From positions 1 to 59,169 of the forward strand of contig JABDCK010000003.1 in the NCBI GenBank assembly GCA_013288185.1: 59,169 nt of DNA, written 5' to 3'. Every line of letters begins with the position of its first letter. The first letter of the stretch is position 1. This DNA is from Gammaproteobacteria bacterium (GTDB lineage: Bacteria > Pseudomonadota > Gammaproteobacteria > Berkiellales > Berkiellaceae). Made by a program: the position numbers and the translations under genes. The notes beneath the pieces are model-generated. The model ran no database searches and had not been told where the DNA came from. It saw only the letters and a list, made by a program, of their open reading frames with translations. Shown piece by piece: positions 41,125 to 51,916 of the stretch.

Positions 41125-41928
41125 ATGAGTAAAGAAGAAGTTTATGAATATGAAGTAGGTCCTCAAGGGTCACAAGGACTTGATTTATTGGATTTGGCGT
41201 TTAACCAGAGCACTATAGCGTTTACGCAAAAATATATAAAACCAGGTATGACCGTGCTGGATGTAGGATGTGGTACAGGCGTAATGAGCCGTTGGTTTGC
41301 AACGCAGGTTGGCCCAGAAGGAAAAGTCATTGCAATTGATAATAGTGAAGACCAATTGCTAGCTGCAAAAAAGATTACCGAAGGATTAAAAAATATTGAT
41401 TACCAATGTTTATCTGCCTATGATATTTTCGATCTTCATCTGACCTTTGATTTAATTTATTGTCGCTTTGTGTTGCACCATTTACATTCGCCGCGTAAAA
41501 CCATTCGTTTATTTTATGATACGTTAAATTCTGGCGGAATTTATATTGGTGAAGAAGGCATTATTAGTGCTGCATTTGCCTATCCTTCGAGTTTTGCCTG
41601 GACGGGGTATATGCCAACCTTACCTTCACCGCATACAGAGCAGGATGGAGAAAATAGAGACGGTGATTTTGGTATGAAGCTTTTTTATTATGCCAAACAA
41701 GCAGGGTTTGATATTCTGGATTGCCAACTCGTGCAACCCTTGTTATGGAAAAGAGCGCAAAAAATTCTTGTGGTGCAGGGCCTGAAAGAATTTAAAAAAA
41801 CGGCACTTGCGCAGGGCATGACTGAGCAGGAATGGCAAAATAAGCATGATGAAACACTGCGCTTAATTCAAGATGATGATCAAATCATTGCTTTTTATCA
41901 AAGTTGTCAAGTCGCGGCGAAGAAATAA
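41125..41928 (+). CDS. Class I SAM-dependent methyltransferase
   Basis: 'MTVLDVGCGTGVMSRWFATQVGPEGKVIAID'. Confidence 0.88.
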   Translation: MSKEEVYEYEVGPQGSQGLDLLDLAFNQSTIAFTQKYIKPGMTVLDVGCGTGVMSRWFATQVGPEGKVIAIDNSEDQLLAAKKITEGLKNIDYQCLSAYDIFDLHLTFDLIYCRFVLHHLHSPRKTIRLFYDTLNSGGIYIGEEGIISAAFAYPSSFAWTGYMPTLPSPHTEQDGENRDGDFGMKLFYYAKQAGFDILDCQLVQPLLWKRAQKILVVQGLKEFKKTALAQGMTEQEWQNKHDETLRLIQDDDQIIAFYQSCQVAAKK

Positions 41929-41933
41929 ATATT

Positions 41934-42521
41934 TTATTTCGGCCGTGGTCTCGGTCTTTTTAAATTTTTAACGGGGCTTGGCGCATTTTCACGATAATTT
42001 AACGTAGATGTTAACACGCAAGATTCCCCATCCCCAAAAGAAGCTAAAAACTTAGGAGAATTACGGCTTACCCGATAGACAAAATGTTTCTGCCCATCAA
42101 TATTTAGCGTGCCTTCATTTTCCATGTCAATCGCTTCTGCTATATAGGTGTCTGGAATATCGGTAGTGCGAATCAAAGAAACCAGCGAATGAATATCAAA
42201 ATGCTTGAAGATATAATTCCGTAACGCAAAGGCTACTTCAATTTCAATATCATCCTCTTTATATTTCTTATAAAGATCCCACAGCAGTTGAACTTCAGGG
42301 AACCCGGCGAGTTCAATGTCATTGCAGCCACAATAACCAATGTATTTTTGCGTTTGTTTGAGAAAGACATTATAGATACTAAAGCCACGCTGCTGTTCTT
42401 GTGCAATATTTTCGTTTATCCAAGTTAAACACTCTTTTTCATGGAGTTGCGTAAAACTCATCATCATATTGACATGTTCAGGTTGCATGATGCAAAGTTG
42501 CGCACGTTCTGTTTCAATCAT
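41934..42521 (-). CDS. GNAT-like N-acetyltransferase
   Basis: RimJ/RimL-like layout ('YIGYCGCNDIEL', 'IEVAFALRNYIFKHFDIHSLVSLI'). Confidence 0.6.
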   Translation of the reverse strand: MIETERAQLCIMQPEHVNMMMSFTQLHEKECLTWINENIAQEQQRGFSIYNVFLKQTQKYIGYCGCNDIELAGFPEVQLLWDLYKKYKEDDIEIEVAFALRNYIFKHFDIHSLVSLIRTTDIPDTYIAEAIDMENEGTLNIDGQKHFVYRVSRNSPKFLASFGDGESCVLTSTLNYRENAPSPVKNLKRPRPRPK

Positions 42522-43233
42522 ACGTGGGCTCTAATTGAGCATTGAGCGTAACGCGGTTATCAAAGACAAAACAATCCCCAGTATAGTGCGCACTGCCGCA
42601 TTCTTCAAAATATTTTAAAATGCCGCCTTCTAATTGATATACTTCTTGAAATCCATTTGCTTTTAACAAAGGCGCAGCTTTCTCACAGCGAATACCGCCC
42701 GTACAATAAGTGACGATGGGCAACTTTTTATATTCATCCGGCAATTGCGCAATCGCATCAGGGAAGTCATGAAAATTTTGAATATGTAAATCGAGCGCGT
42801 TTGCAAATTTTCCCAATTGCACTTCATAATCATTGCGCGTATCTAGAATGACCAGTTTTTTCCCTTCATCTAGCCAATGTTTGAAAGTGGTGGGTGCAAG
42901 ATGAGGGGCAGGATGCGTTATGGGCGAAATTTCCGGAACTCCCATGGTGATAATCTCGGATTTTATTTTAACCAGCATGCGTTTAAAGGGTACTTTTGGC
43001 GATTGGCTTTCTTTAAAAGTAATACTGGGTAAGCCACTCTCTGGTAAATAATCTATAAAATTTTTAATGGCCGCGGGCTTTGCGCAGAGAAAAACATTAA
43101 TGCCTTCAGTACTGAGCAAAATAGTGCCTTTGAGGCCAAGGGCTAAGCAGTGCGTTTTAAGGTTTTCTTGCAAAGCCTCAAGATTTGTTAGTTGGGTAAA
43201 TTTATACCCGGAAATATTGATATATGTCGTCAT
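42514..43233 (-). CDS. trhO: tRNA uridine-5-hydroxylase / rhodanese-like protein TrhO
   Basis: 'LDTRNDYEVQLGKF', 'VTYCTGGIRCEKAAPLLKANGF'; start set to MTTYINISGYKF (ORF extends to 43332). Confidence 0.9.
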   Translation of the reverse strand: MTTYINISGYKFTQLTNLEALQENLKTHCLALGLKGTILLSTEGINVFLCAKPAAIKNFIDYLPESGLPSITFKESQSPKVPFKRMLVKIKSEIITMGVPEISPITHPAPHLAPTTFKHWLDEGKKLVILDTRNDYEVQLGKFANALDLHIQNFHDFPDAIAQLPDEYKKLPIVTYCTGGIRCEKAAPLLKANGFQEVYQLEGGILKYFEECGSAHYTGDCFVFDNRVTLNAQLEPTYD

Positions 43234-43317
43234 GGGTGCGAATTTACCATACTGGGAAACTATTATGAAATTGGATAGGATGGGTAAGAGCAGAATTATT
43301 ATCTTGGAGGAAAAGTT

Positions 43318-43857
43318 ATGAAATGGAATCAATGCCTAATGTTAGGCGCAATACTTATTTCTGTAACCTGTGCCTATGGGCACGCTGAAAAAACTATCGA
43401 TGTACATCTCTTAACCGATGATGTCAAAGAACATGGCATTGGCAAAAAAATCGGGACTATAACATTTGAAGACAGCGATAAGGGTTTAGTGATTAGAACG
43501 GAGTTGAAAGACTTACCACCTGGTAATCATGGTTTTCATATTCATGTAAATCCTTCTTGTAATGGGCTAGAAAAAGATGGCAAATGGATGCCAGGGGAAG
43601 CTGCGGGTGGACATTTAGATCCTGCCCGTACCAATAAACATTTAGGGCCAGAAGGTAAAGGTCATTTGGGCGATTTACCCTATTTAGTGGTCGATAAAAA
43701 AGGAAATAATCAAACAACCACCATAGCACATCGGTTAACCTTAAAAGAGATCCTTGGGCATTCGATAATGATCCATGTGGGCGGCGATACTTACAAGGAT
43801 GTGCCGCCAATGGGTGGTGGTGATGGGCGCCTTGCCTGTGGCGTCATTAAAGGCTAA
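43318..43857 (+). CDS. sodC: Superoxide dismutase [Cu-Zn], periplasmic
   Basis: Signal peptide; 'GNHGFHIHVNPSC', 'GGHLDPARTNKHLGPEGKGHLGDLP', 'GGGDGRLACGVI'. Confidence 0.95.
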   Translation: MKWNQCLMLGAILISVTCAYGHAEKTIDVHLLTDDVKEHGIGKKIGTITFEDSDKGLVIRTELKDLPPGNHGFHIHVNPSCNGLEKDGKWMPGEAAGGHLDPARTNKHLGPEGKGHLGDLPYLVVDKKGNNQTTTIAHRLTLKEILGHSIMIHVGGDTYKDVPPMGGGDGRLACGVIKG

Positions 43858-44510
43858 CCCTTACGAATGAGCAATATGCCGTCACGCACGGAAAGCATCA
43901 CGGTCTGGACTAGCGGATCGTGACGTGCCTTCTGATTTAGCGCATCAATCGCCATGGTTTGCTTATCTTGCGGCGCAATGACTTTACCTTTCCAGAGCGC
44001 GTTATCCACTATCAGCAGCCCATTGGTGCGTAACTTGGGGATAAGCAAATCATAATACAAAGGGTAATTGCTTTTATCGGCGTCAAGAAATATCAAGTCA
44101 AAGGGTTCATGCAACGTGGGTAAGGTTTGCATGGCATCACCCAGACGCAGGGTTATTTTGTGACCGTGCGGACTTAAATCAAAATACTTTTGGGCAATAG
44201 CCGCATGTTCTTTTTGATTTTCACAGGTAATCAGCTTACCATCAAGTGGTAAGGCGTTGGCGATATGTAAGGCAGAATACCCGGTAAACGTCCCCACTTC
44301 CAAACAGTGTTTTGCACCTAATAATTTTACCAAGAATTGTAATAACATGCCCTCAACAGGTCCCGAGAGCATTTGAGGAGCCGCTGTTTGCGTCATCGTT
44401 TCTTTGCGTAAATTTTGTAAGTGTGTGCTTTCGGGGCTTGTGGTGTTAATAATATAATCTTTAAGAGACTGACTTAATAAACTATCCATTGTTAGAGGGT
44501 GCTCTGTCAT
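43854..44510 (-). CDS. O-methyltransferase (COMT/YrrM family)
   Basis: 'CLEVGTFTGYSALHIANALP', 'DLIFLDADKSNYPLYYDLLIPKLRTNGLLIVDN'. Confidence 0.9.
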   Translation of the reverse strand: MTEHPLTMDSLLSQSLKDYIINTTSPESTHLQNLRKETMTQTAAPQMLSGPVEGMLLQFLVKLLGAKHCLEVGTFTGYSALHIANALPLDGKLITCENQKEHAAIAQKYFDLSPHGHKITLRLGDAMQTLPTLHEPFDLIFLDADKSNYPLYYDLLIPKLRTNGLLIVDNALWKGKVIAPQDKQTMAIDALNQKARHDPLVQTVMLSVRDGILLIRKG

Positions 44511-44577
44511 TCTAGGTGAGTGATGGTATTATACCGACCTGAGTTGCTTACTCAAACAGAAAATAAATGAGCTAAAT

Positions 44578-45882
44578 ATGATAAGGGCTTTCCTTAAAAA
44601 AGTTGGCATACTTCCTAATAGTGCCGTGCAGAGTGGCAGAGGTCCACGGATTATTCCACGTAGTGAACATGGGATCTCTCGTAAGAATATTAGTGAGAAT
44701 GCATTAAAAGTACTCTACCGGCTCAATCAGCATGGCTATGAAGCTTTTTTGGTGGGGGGCGGTGTGCGCGATCTTTTATTAGGTTTGCATCCTAAAGATT
44801 TTGATGTGGTAACCAATGCCAAACCCGAAGAAATACGGCGGGTTTTTCGCAATTGTCGGTTAATTGGCAGACGTTTTCGTTTGGCCCATGTTTATTTTGG
44901 CCATGATATTATAGAAGTAGCGACTTTTCGTGGCAAAACAGATGACTGTGCAGAGGTCGTGCACTCCGCGCAAGGCATGATTTTGCGAGATAATGTTTAT
45001 GGTACCTTAGCAGAAGATGTTTGGCGACGAGATTTTACAATCAATGCCATTTATTACAACATTGCAGATTTCTCACTGGTGGATTATGTGGGTGGGTTTG
45101 CCGATTTAAAAGCCAAGCGTATGAAAATGATTGGGGAAGTGGAACAACGTTATCGAGAAGATCCCGTTCGTATGTTGCGCGCCATTCGTTTTGCCTGCAA
45201 AGTTAATTTTAGCTTATCCAAAGAATTGACAGAACCCATGACCAAATTAAAAGATTTAATTGGCCATGTTTCCTCGAGCCGATTGTTTGAAGAAGTATTA
45301 AAAATGTTTCACTCAGGGGCGGCACGCGCGGTTTATGATCATTTAATAGATTATGATTTGTTTGGCCAATTATTTCCTGCAAGTTACCAGAGTTTGCAGC
45401 AAACCACTTATCCGATGGATGCGTTACTCAAAATTGTTTTTCATAATACTGATATGCGTATTCAACAACAAAAACCAGTGACGCCGGCTTTTATTGTGGC
45501 GGCGCTTTTATGGTATCCCATTTGCATTCGTGCTCAGCACTTTCTGGATGAGGGGTTGCCGCTATTTCCTGCCAGAATGCAAGCCATTGAAGAGGTTGTC
45601 CAGGAACAAATTCGTCGAGTGAGTATTCCTAAACGCATCATTCAAGGGGCGCGAGAAATTTGGCTGCTACAAATGCGGTTAAATAAACGCTATGGCAAGC
45701 GCGCCCATTTATTAATGGCAGAACCCCGCTTTCGTGCAGCTTTTGATTTTTTGGAATTGCGTGCCCAAGCAGGAGAAGGTAGGGAGATTGATGCGTTAAC
45801 GCAATGGTGGCAAGCGTATATTGCGGGAGATGCGACAAAACGTCGGGCATTAGTGAAAGCCCTTAGTGCGGTGAGACGCTAA
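44578..45882 (+). CDS. pcnB: Poly(A) polymerase I
   Basis: 'AFLVGGGVRDLLLGLHPKDFDVVTNAKPEEIRRVFRNCRLIGRRFRLAHV'. Confidence 0.95.
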   Translation: MIRAFLKKVGILPNSAVQSGRGPRIIPRSEHGISRKNISENALKVLYRLNQHGYEAFLVGGGVRDLLLGLHPKDFDVVTNAKPEEIRRVFRNCRLIGRRFRLAHVYFGHDIIEVATFRGKTDDCAEVVHSAQGMILRDNVYGTLAEDVWRRDFTINAIYYNIADFSLVDYVGGFADLKAKRMKMIGEVEQRYREDPVRMLRAIRFACKVNFSLSKELTEPMTKLKDLIGHVSSSRLFEEVLKMFHSGAARAVYDHLIDYDLFGQLFPASYQSLQQTTYPMDALLKIVFHNTDMRIQQQKPVTPAFIVAALLWYPICIRAQHFLDEGLPLFPARMQAIEEVVQEQIRRVSIPKRIIQGAREIWLLQMRLNKRYGKRAHLLMAEPRFRAAFDFLELRAQAGEGREIDALTQWWQAYIAGDATKRRALVKALSAVRR

Positions 45883-47855
45883 TGGAAGAAGCGTATGTTG
45901 CTTTAGGCAGTAATCTTGATTCCCCTGAAAAGCATATTCGACAAGCCATAATAGATTTAGGGAACATAGCGCAAACGCAAGTATTAAAAGTTTCTTCATT
46001 ATATCGTTCACCTCCCATGGGAGATATGGTACAACCGGATTTTATTAATGCGGTGGTAAAACTTTCAACCCAGCTTTCGCCGCATGCTTTATTATCCGCA
46101 TTATTAGCCATTGAGCAGTGCCATGGCAGGGTCCGCAAAGAGCGCTGGGGGCCGCGGACATTAGACTGTGATTTGTTACTTTATGGTCAGCATCAAATTC
46201 AAAGTGAGACGCTTACCATTCCACATCCTGGGATTGAACATCGCGCTTTTGTTTTGTTGCCGTTGGCTGAAATAGCACCTGATTTATATTTATTTGAAGG
46301 ATATTCTATGCAAAATAATCAAAAAATTTGGCAAGTGTTAGAAGATGCAGCCCTCATGATGCGCAAGCAACCATTGTCTGATTTGTTTGCAAAGGACATG
46401 CAGCGTCCAGAAAAATTTTCAATCCGTGTTGATCAATTACATTTAGATTATTCTAAGAACTTTATTACCAGTGAAATACTCACCATGCTCTTGGCACTGG
46501 CAGATGCTAAAGGTTTGAAGTTAGCGATTGAACAACTTTTTTCCGGGCATCCCGTCAATACCACAGAAGGCCGTCCCGCCTTGCACACAGCGATGCGTCA
46601 AGCAGCGGATAAACTCTTACCCGTGGTGCAAGCCCAAAAAGAAAAAATGGCAGAAATGGTGCAACGTATTCAACAAGGGAATATGACGGATGTGGTTAAT
46701 TTAGGGATTGGGGGATCAGACTTAGGACCCTTAATGGCAGTTGAAGCATTGAAAGATTATCAACAGACCTCTCTTAAACTGCACTTTGTTTCTAATATAG
46801 ATCCCAATGCGATTGCCACTTTGTTGGCACAATTAAATCCTGCAACCACGTTATTTATTATTTCTTCTAAATCTTTCACGACTACGGAAACGCTTACCAA
46901 TGCGCACGTTGCAAGAGTTTGGCTGCAGACTCACCTCAAAGAACAGAATGTAGATAAACACTTTATCGCGGTGACCGCAAACCCTGAAAAAGCACAAGCA
47001 TATGGTATTAGCCCAGAAAATATCTTAACTTTTTGTGATTGGGTGGGGGGACGTTATTCCATTTGGTCAACCATTGGCTTACCGCTAGCGCTGAGTATTG
47101 GCATGCAGCAATTTGAAGCATTCCTGGCCGGCGCAAGAGCCATGGATGCACATTTTAGTACTGCGCCATTTGCTGAAAATATGCCTGTTTTATTAGCCCT
47201 GATTGGTATTTGGTATATTAATTTTTGGCAAGCGTCCACATTAGCGATATTACCTTATGCGAATCAATTGCGTTATTTGCCAGATTATTTACAACAACTG
47301 GATATGGAAAGTAATGGTAAAAGCGTACAGCACTCAGGACAACCGGTTAATTATGCAACCGGTCCTATTATCTGGGGACAAGCGGGCACCAATGGCCAGC
47401 ATGCTTTTTATCAATTATTACATCAAGGAACGCATTTTATTCCCATTGATTTTATTGTTGCTAAACAAAGTAACACGGCTTTAAGAGAACAACATTTACA
47501 ATTGGTGGCAAATTGTTTTGCACAGGCAGCGGCGCTCATGCAAGGCCGTGAAAATGTAGAGTCAGCGCATAGTCATATGCCGGGTAATAAACCTAGCAAT
47601 ATGTTGTTACTTGAAAAAATTACGCCTTATGCCTTTGGCCAATTATTAGCCTTATATGAACATAAAGTTTTTGTACAAGGCGCAATTTGGAAAATTAATT
47701 CTTTTGATCAGCCCGGGGTTGAATTAGGAAAACAACTTGCTAACCATGTATTGAAAAATCTCCTTAGTGAAAATATTGATAATAATATTGACCCATCAAC
47801 CCAAACATTAATTCAAAAAATAAAAGGATTTAGCTATGAGGGAGCCAACACTTAA
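45882..47855 (+). CDS. folK-pgi: Fusion: HPPK (FolK) N-terminal domain + glucose-6-phosphate isomerase C-terminal domain
   Basis: N-term '[16 protein letters not shown]', '[15 protein letters not shown]'; C-term '[16 protein letters not shown]', '[19 protein letters not shown]'; one continuous 657 aa frame. Confidence 0.92.
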   Translation: MEEAYVALGSNLDSPEKHIRQAIIDLGNIAQTQVLKVSSLYRSPPMGDMVQPDFINAVVKLSTQLSPHALLSALLAIEQCHGRVRKERWGPRTLDCDLLLYGQHQIQSETLTIPHPGIEHRAFVLLPLAEIAPDLYLFEGYSMQNNQKIWQVLEDAALMMRKQPLSDLFAKDMQRPEKFSIRVDQLHLDYSKNFITSEILTMLLALADAKGLKLAIEQLFSGHPVNTTEGRPALHTAMRQAADKLLPVVQAQKEKMAEMVQRIQQGNMTDVVNLGIGGSDLGPLMAVEALKDYQQTSLKLHFVSNIDPNAIATLLAQLNPATTLFIISSKSFTTTETLTNAHVARVWLQTHLKEQNVDKHFIAVTANPEKAQAYGISPENILTFCDWVGGRYSIWSTIGLPLALSIGMQQFEAFLAGARAMDAHFSTAPFAENMPVLLALIGIWYINFWQASTLAILPYANQLRYLPDYLQQLDMESNGKSVQHSGQPVNYATGPIIWGQAGTNGQHAFYQLLHQGTHFIPIDFIVAKQSNTALREQHLQLVANCFAQAAALMQGRENVESAHSHMPGNKPSNMLLLEKITPYAFGQLLALYEHKVFVQGAIWKINSFDQPGVELGKQLANHVLKNLLSENIDNNIDPSTQTLIQKIKGFSYEGANT

Positions 47856-49707
47856 TGAAGCGCAATATCAACTAGTATATCAACAGTCCATTGAGAACCC
47901 CAATCAATTCTGGAGTGAACAAGCGCATGCATTGGTAACCTGGATTGAACCTTGGAAAACTGTCAATACGAGTGATTTTACCACGGGTAAAATTGAATGG
48001 TTTGATGGGGCAACATTAAATGTTTGTTATAATTGTGTGGATAGGCATCTTCCTCAGAACGCTAAGCGAACTGCTATTATATGGGTTGGCGATAATGCGC
48101 AGCGCGAACAAAAAATAACCTATCAAGATCTCTATGAGCGAATTTGTCGTTTTGCCAATGGGTTAAAAAGCATTGGTGTCAAAAAAGGCGATAGAGTTTG
48201 TTTATATATGCCAATGATCCCTGAGGCAGTGATTGCCATGCTGGCCTGCGCTCGGATAGGTGCCATTCATTCAGTCGTCTTTGGTGGTTTTTCACCGCAT
48301 GCTTTAGTTGAACGTATTGTAGATGCCGGTTGTGATGTGGTGGTGACAGCGGATGAAACTATTCGGGGGGGTAAACACTTCCCTTTAAAAGCGAACGTTG
48401 ATGAAGCACTCCGGCATTGTGCGATACGTCATGTAGTTGTCATCAAAAATAGTGGCGCTGCTATCAATATGCAACCGAACCGCGATATTTGGTTTCATGA
48501 ATTATGTCAAGGGCAATTATCCGATTGTGAACCAGAAGTAATGAGAGCGGAAGATCCCCTTTTTATTCTTTATACTTCTGGTTCGACTGGCAAACCTAAA
48601 GGTATTTTGCATACCTCTGGCGGTTATTTGCTTTTTTGCGCTATAACCCATCGGTATGTGTTTGATTATCAACCTGAAGATATTTATTGGTGTACGGCAG
48701 ATATTGGTTGGATCACCGGTCATAGTTATAGTGTGTATGGCCCTTTAGCCAATGGCGCTACGCAGCTGATCTATGAAGGGGTGATTACAGGACCCACGCC
48801 CGGTTTGGTTTGGGAAATCATTGATAGATATCAAGTGAATATTTTTTATACCGCACCAACAGCCATTCGCAGCTTAATGGCGCAAGGAAATGAAAACCTA
48901 GCATCTAGTCAGCGCAATAGTCTGCGAATTTTAGGATCTGTCGGGGAACCGATTAATCCAGAGGCCTGGCGCTGGTATCATGATAAAGTTGGCAAGAATC
49001 AATGTTGGATTGTCGATACATGGTGGCAAACCGAAACGGGCGGAATTTTATTAGCGCCATTACCCGGTATTGGCCAACAAAAGCCTGGCTCTGTAGGTCG
49101 TCCTTTTTTTGGGATTTTGCCGGCAATTATGAATTCAGAACAAACAGGCTATCTGACCATTCAACAAAGCTGGCCCGGCCAAGCGCGAGCTATTTTTAAC
49201 GATCCGCAACGTTTTTTTAAGAGCTATTTTAGCCAATACCCAGGCTCTTATTTTACAGGAGATGGTGCTCATTGTGATGCGCAGGGTGATTACTGGATCA
49301 CCGGTCGCGTGGATGATGTGATTAATGTCGCTGGACATCGTTTAGGTAGCGCAGAGATTGAAAGTGCTTTAGTACAACATCCATTGGTAGCAGAAGCGGC
49401 CGTTGTGGGGATCCCACATCCCATTAAGGGAGAGAGTCTCTATGCTTTTGTCACTTTAATTGCTGGGAAAGAGTGGGAAGCTGCTTTAACGCAGGAATTG
49501 CGCAAAGAAGTTGAGCAAGCGATTGGTAAGCTTGCGGTCCCTGATCATATACAATGGGCACCGCTGTTGCCAAAAACACGTTCAGGTAAAATTATGCGCC
49601 GTATTTTGCGCTGTATAGCGACAGGAGAGGTTGATAAAATTGGTGATGTTTCTACATTAGCGGAGCCAGAGGTGCTGAGCCAGTTACTCTCACAATATCA
49701 TCCATAG
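47836..49707 (+). CDS. acs: Acetyl-CoA synthetase
   Basis: '[24 protein letters not shown]', '[18 protein letters not shown]'. Confidence 0.95.
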   Translation: MREPTLNEAQYQLVYQQSIENPNQFWSEQAHALVTWIEPWKTVNTSDFTTGKIEWFDGATLNVCYNCVDRHLPQNAKRTAIIWVGDNAQREQKITYQDLYERICRFANGLKSIGVKKGDRVCLYMPMIPEAVIAMLACARIGAIHSVVFGGFSPHALVERIVDAGCDVVVTADETIRGGKHFPLKANVDEALRHCAIRHVVVIKNSGAAINMQPNRDIWFHELCQGQLSDCEPEVMRAEDPLFILYTSGSTGKPKGILHTSGGYLLFCAITHRYVFDYQPEDIYWCTADIGWITGHSYSVYGPLANGATQLIYEGVITGPTPGLVWEIIDRYQVNIFYTAPTAIRSLMAQGNENLASSQRNSLRILGSVGEPINPEAWRWYHDKVGKNQCWIVDTWWQTETGGILLAPLPGIGQQKPGSVGRPFFGILPAIMNSEQTGYLTIQQSWPGQARAIFNDPQRFFKSYFSQYPGSYFTGDGAHCDAQGDYWITGRVDDVINVAGHRLGSAEIESALVQHPLVAEAAVVGIPHPIKGESLYAFVTLIAGKEWEAALTQELRKEVEQAIGKLAVPDHIQWAPLLPKTRSGKIMRRILRCIATGEVDKIGDVSTLAEPEVLSQLLSQYHP

Positions 49708-49775
49708 TTGGTAGTCCCAACGATCATTTTTTGATACGCTTACCTACACCTAATATGCATTACCCGGAGATAGTA

Positions 49776-50108
49776 ATGAATGATGCACGGATTATCAAAA
49801 AATACCCTAATCGGCGTTTATATGACACAACGATTAGCAGTTATATTACCTTGGAAGATGTCAAAAATTTAGTCATAAAACGGGTCCCACTGAAAGTGAT
49901 TGATGCGCGCTCTAAAAACGACATCACCCATAGTACGCTATTACAAATTATTATAGAGCAAGAAGAGAATGGTCCGCCCATATTTACTATTGATAGTTTG
50001 CAGCAGATGATTTGTCTCTATGGGGGTTCAATGCAGCAAAGTCTTCGTGCAATGTTTGAGCAAAATATGAATATTTTTTCTCAACAACTCGCAGAAAATC
50101 TTGATTGA
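49776..50108 (+). CDS. phaR: Polyhydroxyalkanoate synthesis regulator PhaR-like
   Basis: 'IIKKYPNRRLYDTTISSYITLEDVKNLV' DNA-binding domain; start at ATG 49776. Confidence 0.88.
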   Translation: MNDARIIKKYPNRRLYDTTISSYITLEDVKNLVIKRVPLKVIDARSKNDITHSTLLQIIIEQEENGPPIFTIDSLQQMICLYGGSMQQSLRAMFEQNMNIFSQQLAENLD

Positions 50109-50110
50109 AA

Positions 50111-50413
50111 TTAGATTTTACTAAAAAGTGTCTCAAGCACGTTAAAAAAGCCTTCACTGCCCAGATGGGGATGAATATTGCCTTTTAATAATAGGATCAA
50201 TTGGACCCAACCAAAAATGCTTGCAAGTAAAACGAGCGGTAGCCCAAGACTGCCTAATAAGAGATAACAGACTAAAGGATTAAGACATTGAATAAAAAAA
50301 ATTTTGGTTAAGTCTGGGTTGTGATGTATCAAATGAAAACTGCTATAGACTAATAGAAGTATAGCACTGCTTAGAGCAGTAAATACCACGAAAAAAAGAT
50401 GATTTTTTTTCAT
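50111..50413 (-). CDS. Small hypothetical membrane protein
   Basis: 100 aa with hydrophobic segments. Confidence 0.5.
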   Translation of the reverse strand: MKKNHLFFVVFTALSSAILLLVYSSFHLIHHNPDLTKIFFIQCLNPLVCYLLLGSLGLPLVLLASIFGWVQLILLLKGNIHPHLGSEGFFNVLETLFSKI

Positions 50414-50425
50414 ACGAGGAATAAG

Positions 50426-50938
50426 CTATTGTCGTCCCTGCTTTTCGCGTACTTCTGCGAGGGTTTTACAATCAATACATAAGGTTGCTGTAGGTCTGGC
50501 TTCTAAACGTCGAATGCCAATTTCTATGCCACATTCTTCACAATAACCATATTCACCATTATCAATAAGCTTAATAGACTCATCAATTTTATTAATTAGC
50601 TTATGTTCACGATCACGCGCGCGCAATCGTAAAGCAAAGGTTTCTTCAAGTGTGGCTTGATCACTAACATCCGCAGGAACTTCGGCCAAAGATTTTAAAT
50701 CATGAATGGTTTCATCGCCGCCTTCGAGCAAGGCTTTTTTCCAAATATTGAGCAATTTTCGGAAATGCTCAAGTTGTTCCTTGCTCATGTACTCTTCCCC
50801 TTTCTTGGGTTCATACGGCTTTACACCATATGAGAGTAATGTTTGGGTTGTGGTCGGACTGCTCACTTTCGCATTGGCCCTCTTCTTTGTTGTGCCACCT
50901 TTTGTTTCGGTTGACATGTTTTTCTCCTCCTGACGCAC
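50426..50938 (-). CDS. dksA: RNA polymerase-binding transcription factor DksA
   Basis: Zinc finger 'CEECGIEIGIRRLEARPTATLCIDC', coiled-coil 'DQATLEETFALRLRARDREHKLINKI'. Confidence 0.95.
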   Translation of the reverse strand: MRQEEKNMSTETKGGTTKKRANAKVSSPTTTQTLLSYGVKPYEPKKGEEYMSKEQLEHFRKLLNIWKKALLEGGDETIHDLKSLAEVPADVSDQATLEETFALRLRARDREHKLINKIDESIKLIDNGEYGYCEECGIEIGIRRLEARPTATLCIDCKTLAEVREKQGRQ

Positions 50939-51127
50939 CAGAACGCCTAGGTAAGATTCAATCTATATCATGTTTAATTAGAACTGCAATAGGTAAAAAA
51001 AGTTCCTTACCACGAATGTAGGTACCCACAATTCTAACGTTAGGGAGCGAATATACACTTAAAACCCTATTTTGGCTACCGGCCGATTACTGATAAAAAA
51101 AGTAGGAAATAAGACATTATATTTTTA

Positions 51128-51916
51128 GTGAGAATGCCGACTACAGTAGTAGTTGAAATAAAAGAGTCGGTGAATGACGTGGAATTTTCAGGTCCTTTAA
51201 CACAAGCAGTGCTGCTTAAACGCTATAAGCGTTACTTAGCAGAAGTGGTGGCGGATAATAAAGAGCATCGCATCATTTATTGCCCAAATCTTGGGGCAAT
51301 GACAGGCTGTGATGTCCTAGGCAGTCGCATATGGTTCTCTTATGCCCCTAATACACTGAGAAAATATCCAGAAACCTGGGAACTTGTCGAAGTGGATGCT
51401 GGGTACTTAGTTTGTGTTAATACTCATAATGATGTTCCCTTAGTGATAGAGGGCATTCAAGATGGGACGATTCAAGAATTGCAGGGATACCAGCAAATGA
51501 CCTGCAATCCACAGTTATTAGGTGAATATAGTCTCAGTTTATTATTAGAAGCAAAAGCAGATGGGACGGCTTGTTATCTTGATGTTAAGAGCGTGACCTT
51601 AGGAGATGAAATTCATCGTGGATTTTTTCCGGATGCGCCCACCGCACATAGTGTTGCACAGTTAAAATTATTAATTCATGCCAGAGAGCAGGGGTATCGT
51701 GCGGTATTATTATATTGTGTTCAACATATGGGTATTGATAGAGTTTTTCCAGCAGATCATATCGATTCAGAATATGGTAGAACCTTGCGCAAAGCAATAA
51801 TTGCAGGTGTGGAAATTCTTGCTTATCGTGTCGATATTTCTTTACATAATATTAAGCTGGTAAAGCCAGTAGATGTTTGTATTCCTGCCAGAATGATTTG
51901 TTCTTCACGTTTTTGA
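51128..51916 (+). CDS. sfsA: Sugar fermentation stimulation protein SfsA-like
   Basis: 'LLKRYKRYLAEVV', 'CPNLGAMTGC', 'YLDVKSVTLGDE', 'FPDAPTAHSVAQLKLL'. Confidence 0.9.
   Translation: MRMPTTVVVEIKESVNDVEFSGPLTQAVLLKRYKRYLAEVVADNKEHRIIYCPNLGAMTGCDVLGSRIWFSYAPNTLRKYPETWELVEVDAGYLVCVNTHNDVPLVIEGIQDGTIQELQGYQQMTCNPQLLGEYSLSLLLEAKADGTACYLDVKSVTLGDEIHRGFFPDAPTAHSVAQLKLLIHAREQGYRAVLLYCVQHMGIDRVFPADHIDSEYGRTLRKAIIAGVEILAYRVDISLHNIKLVKPVDVCIPARMICSSRF

Noticed and set aside
49708-49732. Terminator after acs (GTTGG-TAGTC-CCAAC near a T-run)
   Set aside because: Only a 5-bp stem with a gap before the T-run; too weak to call.
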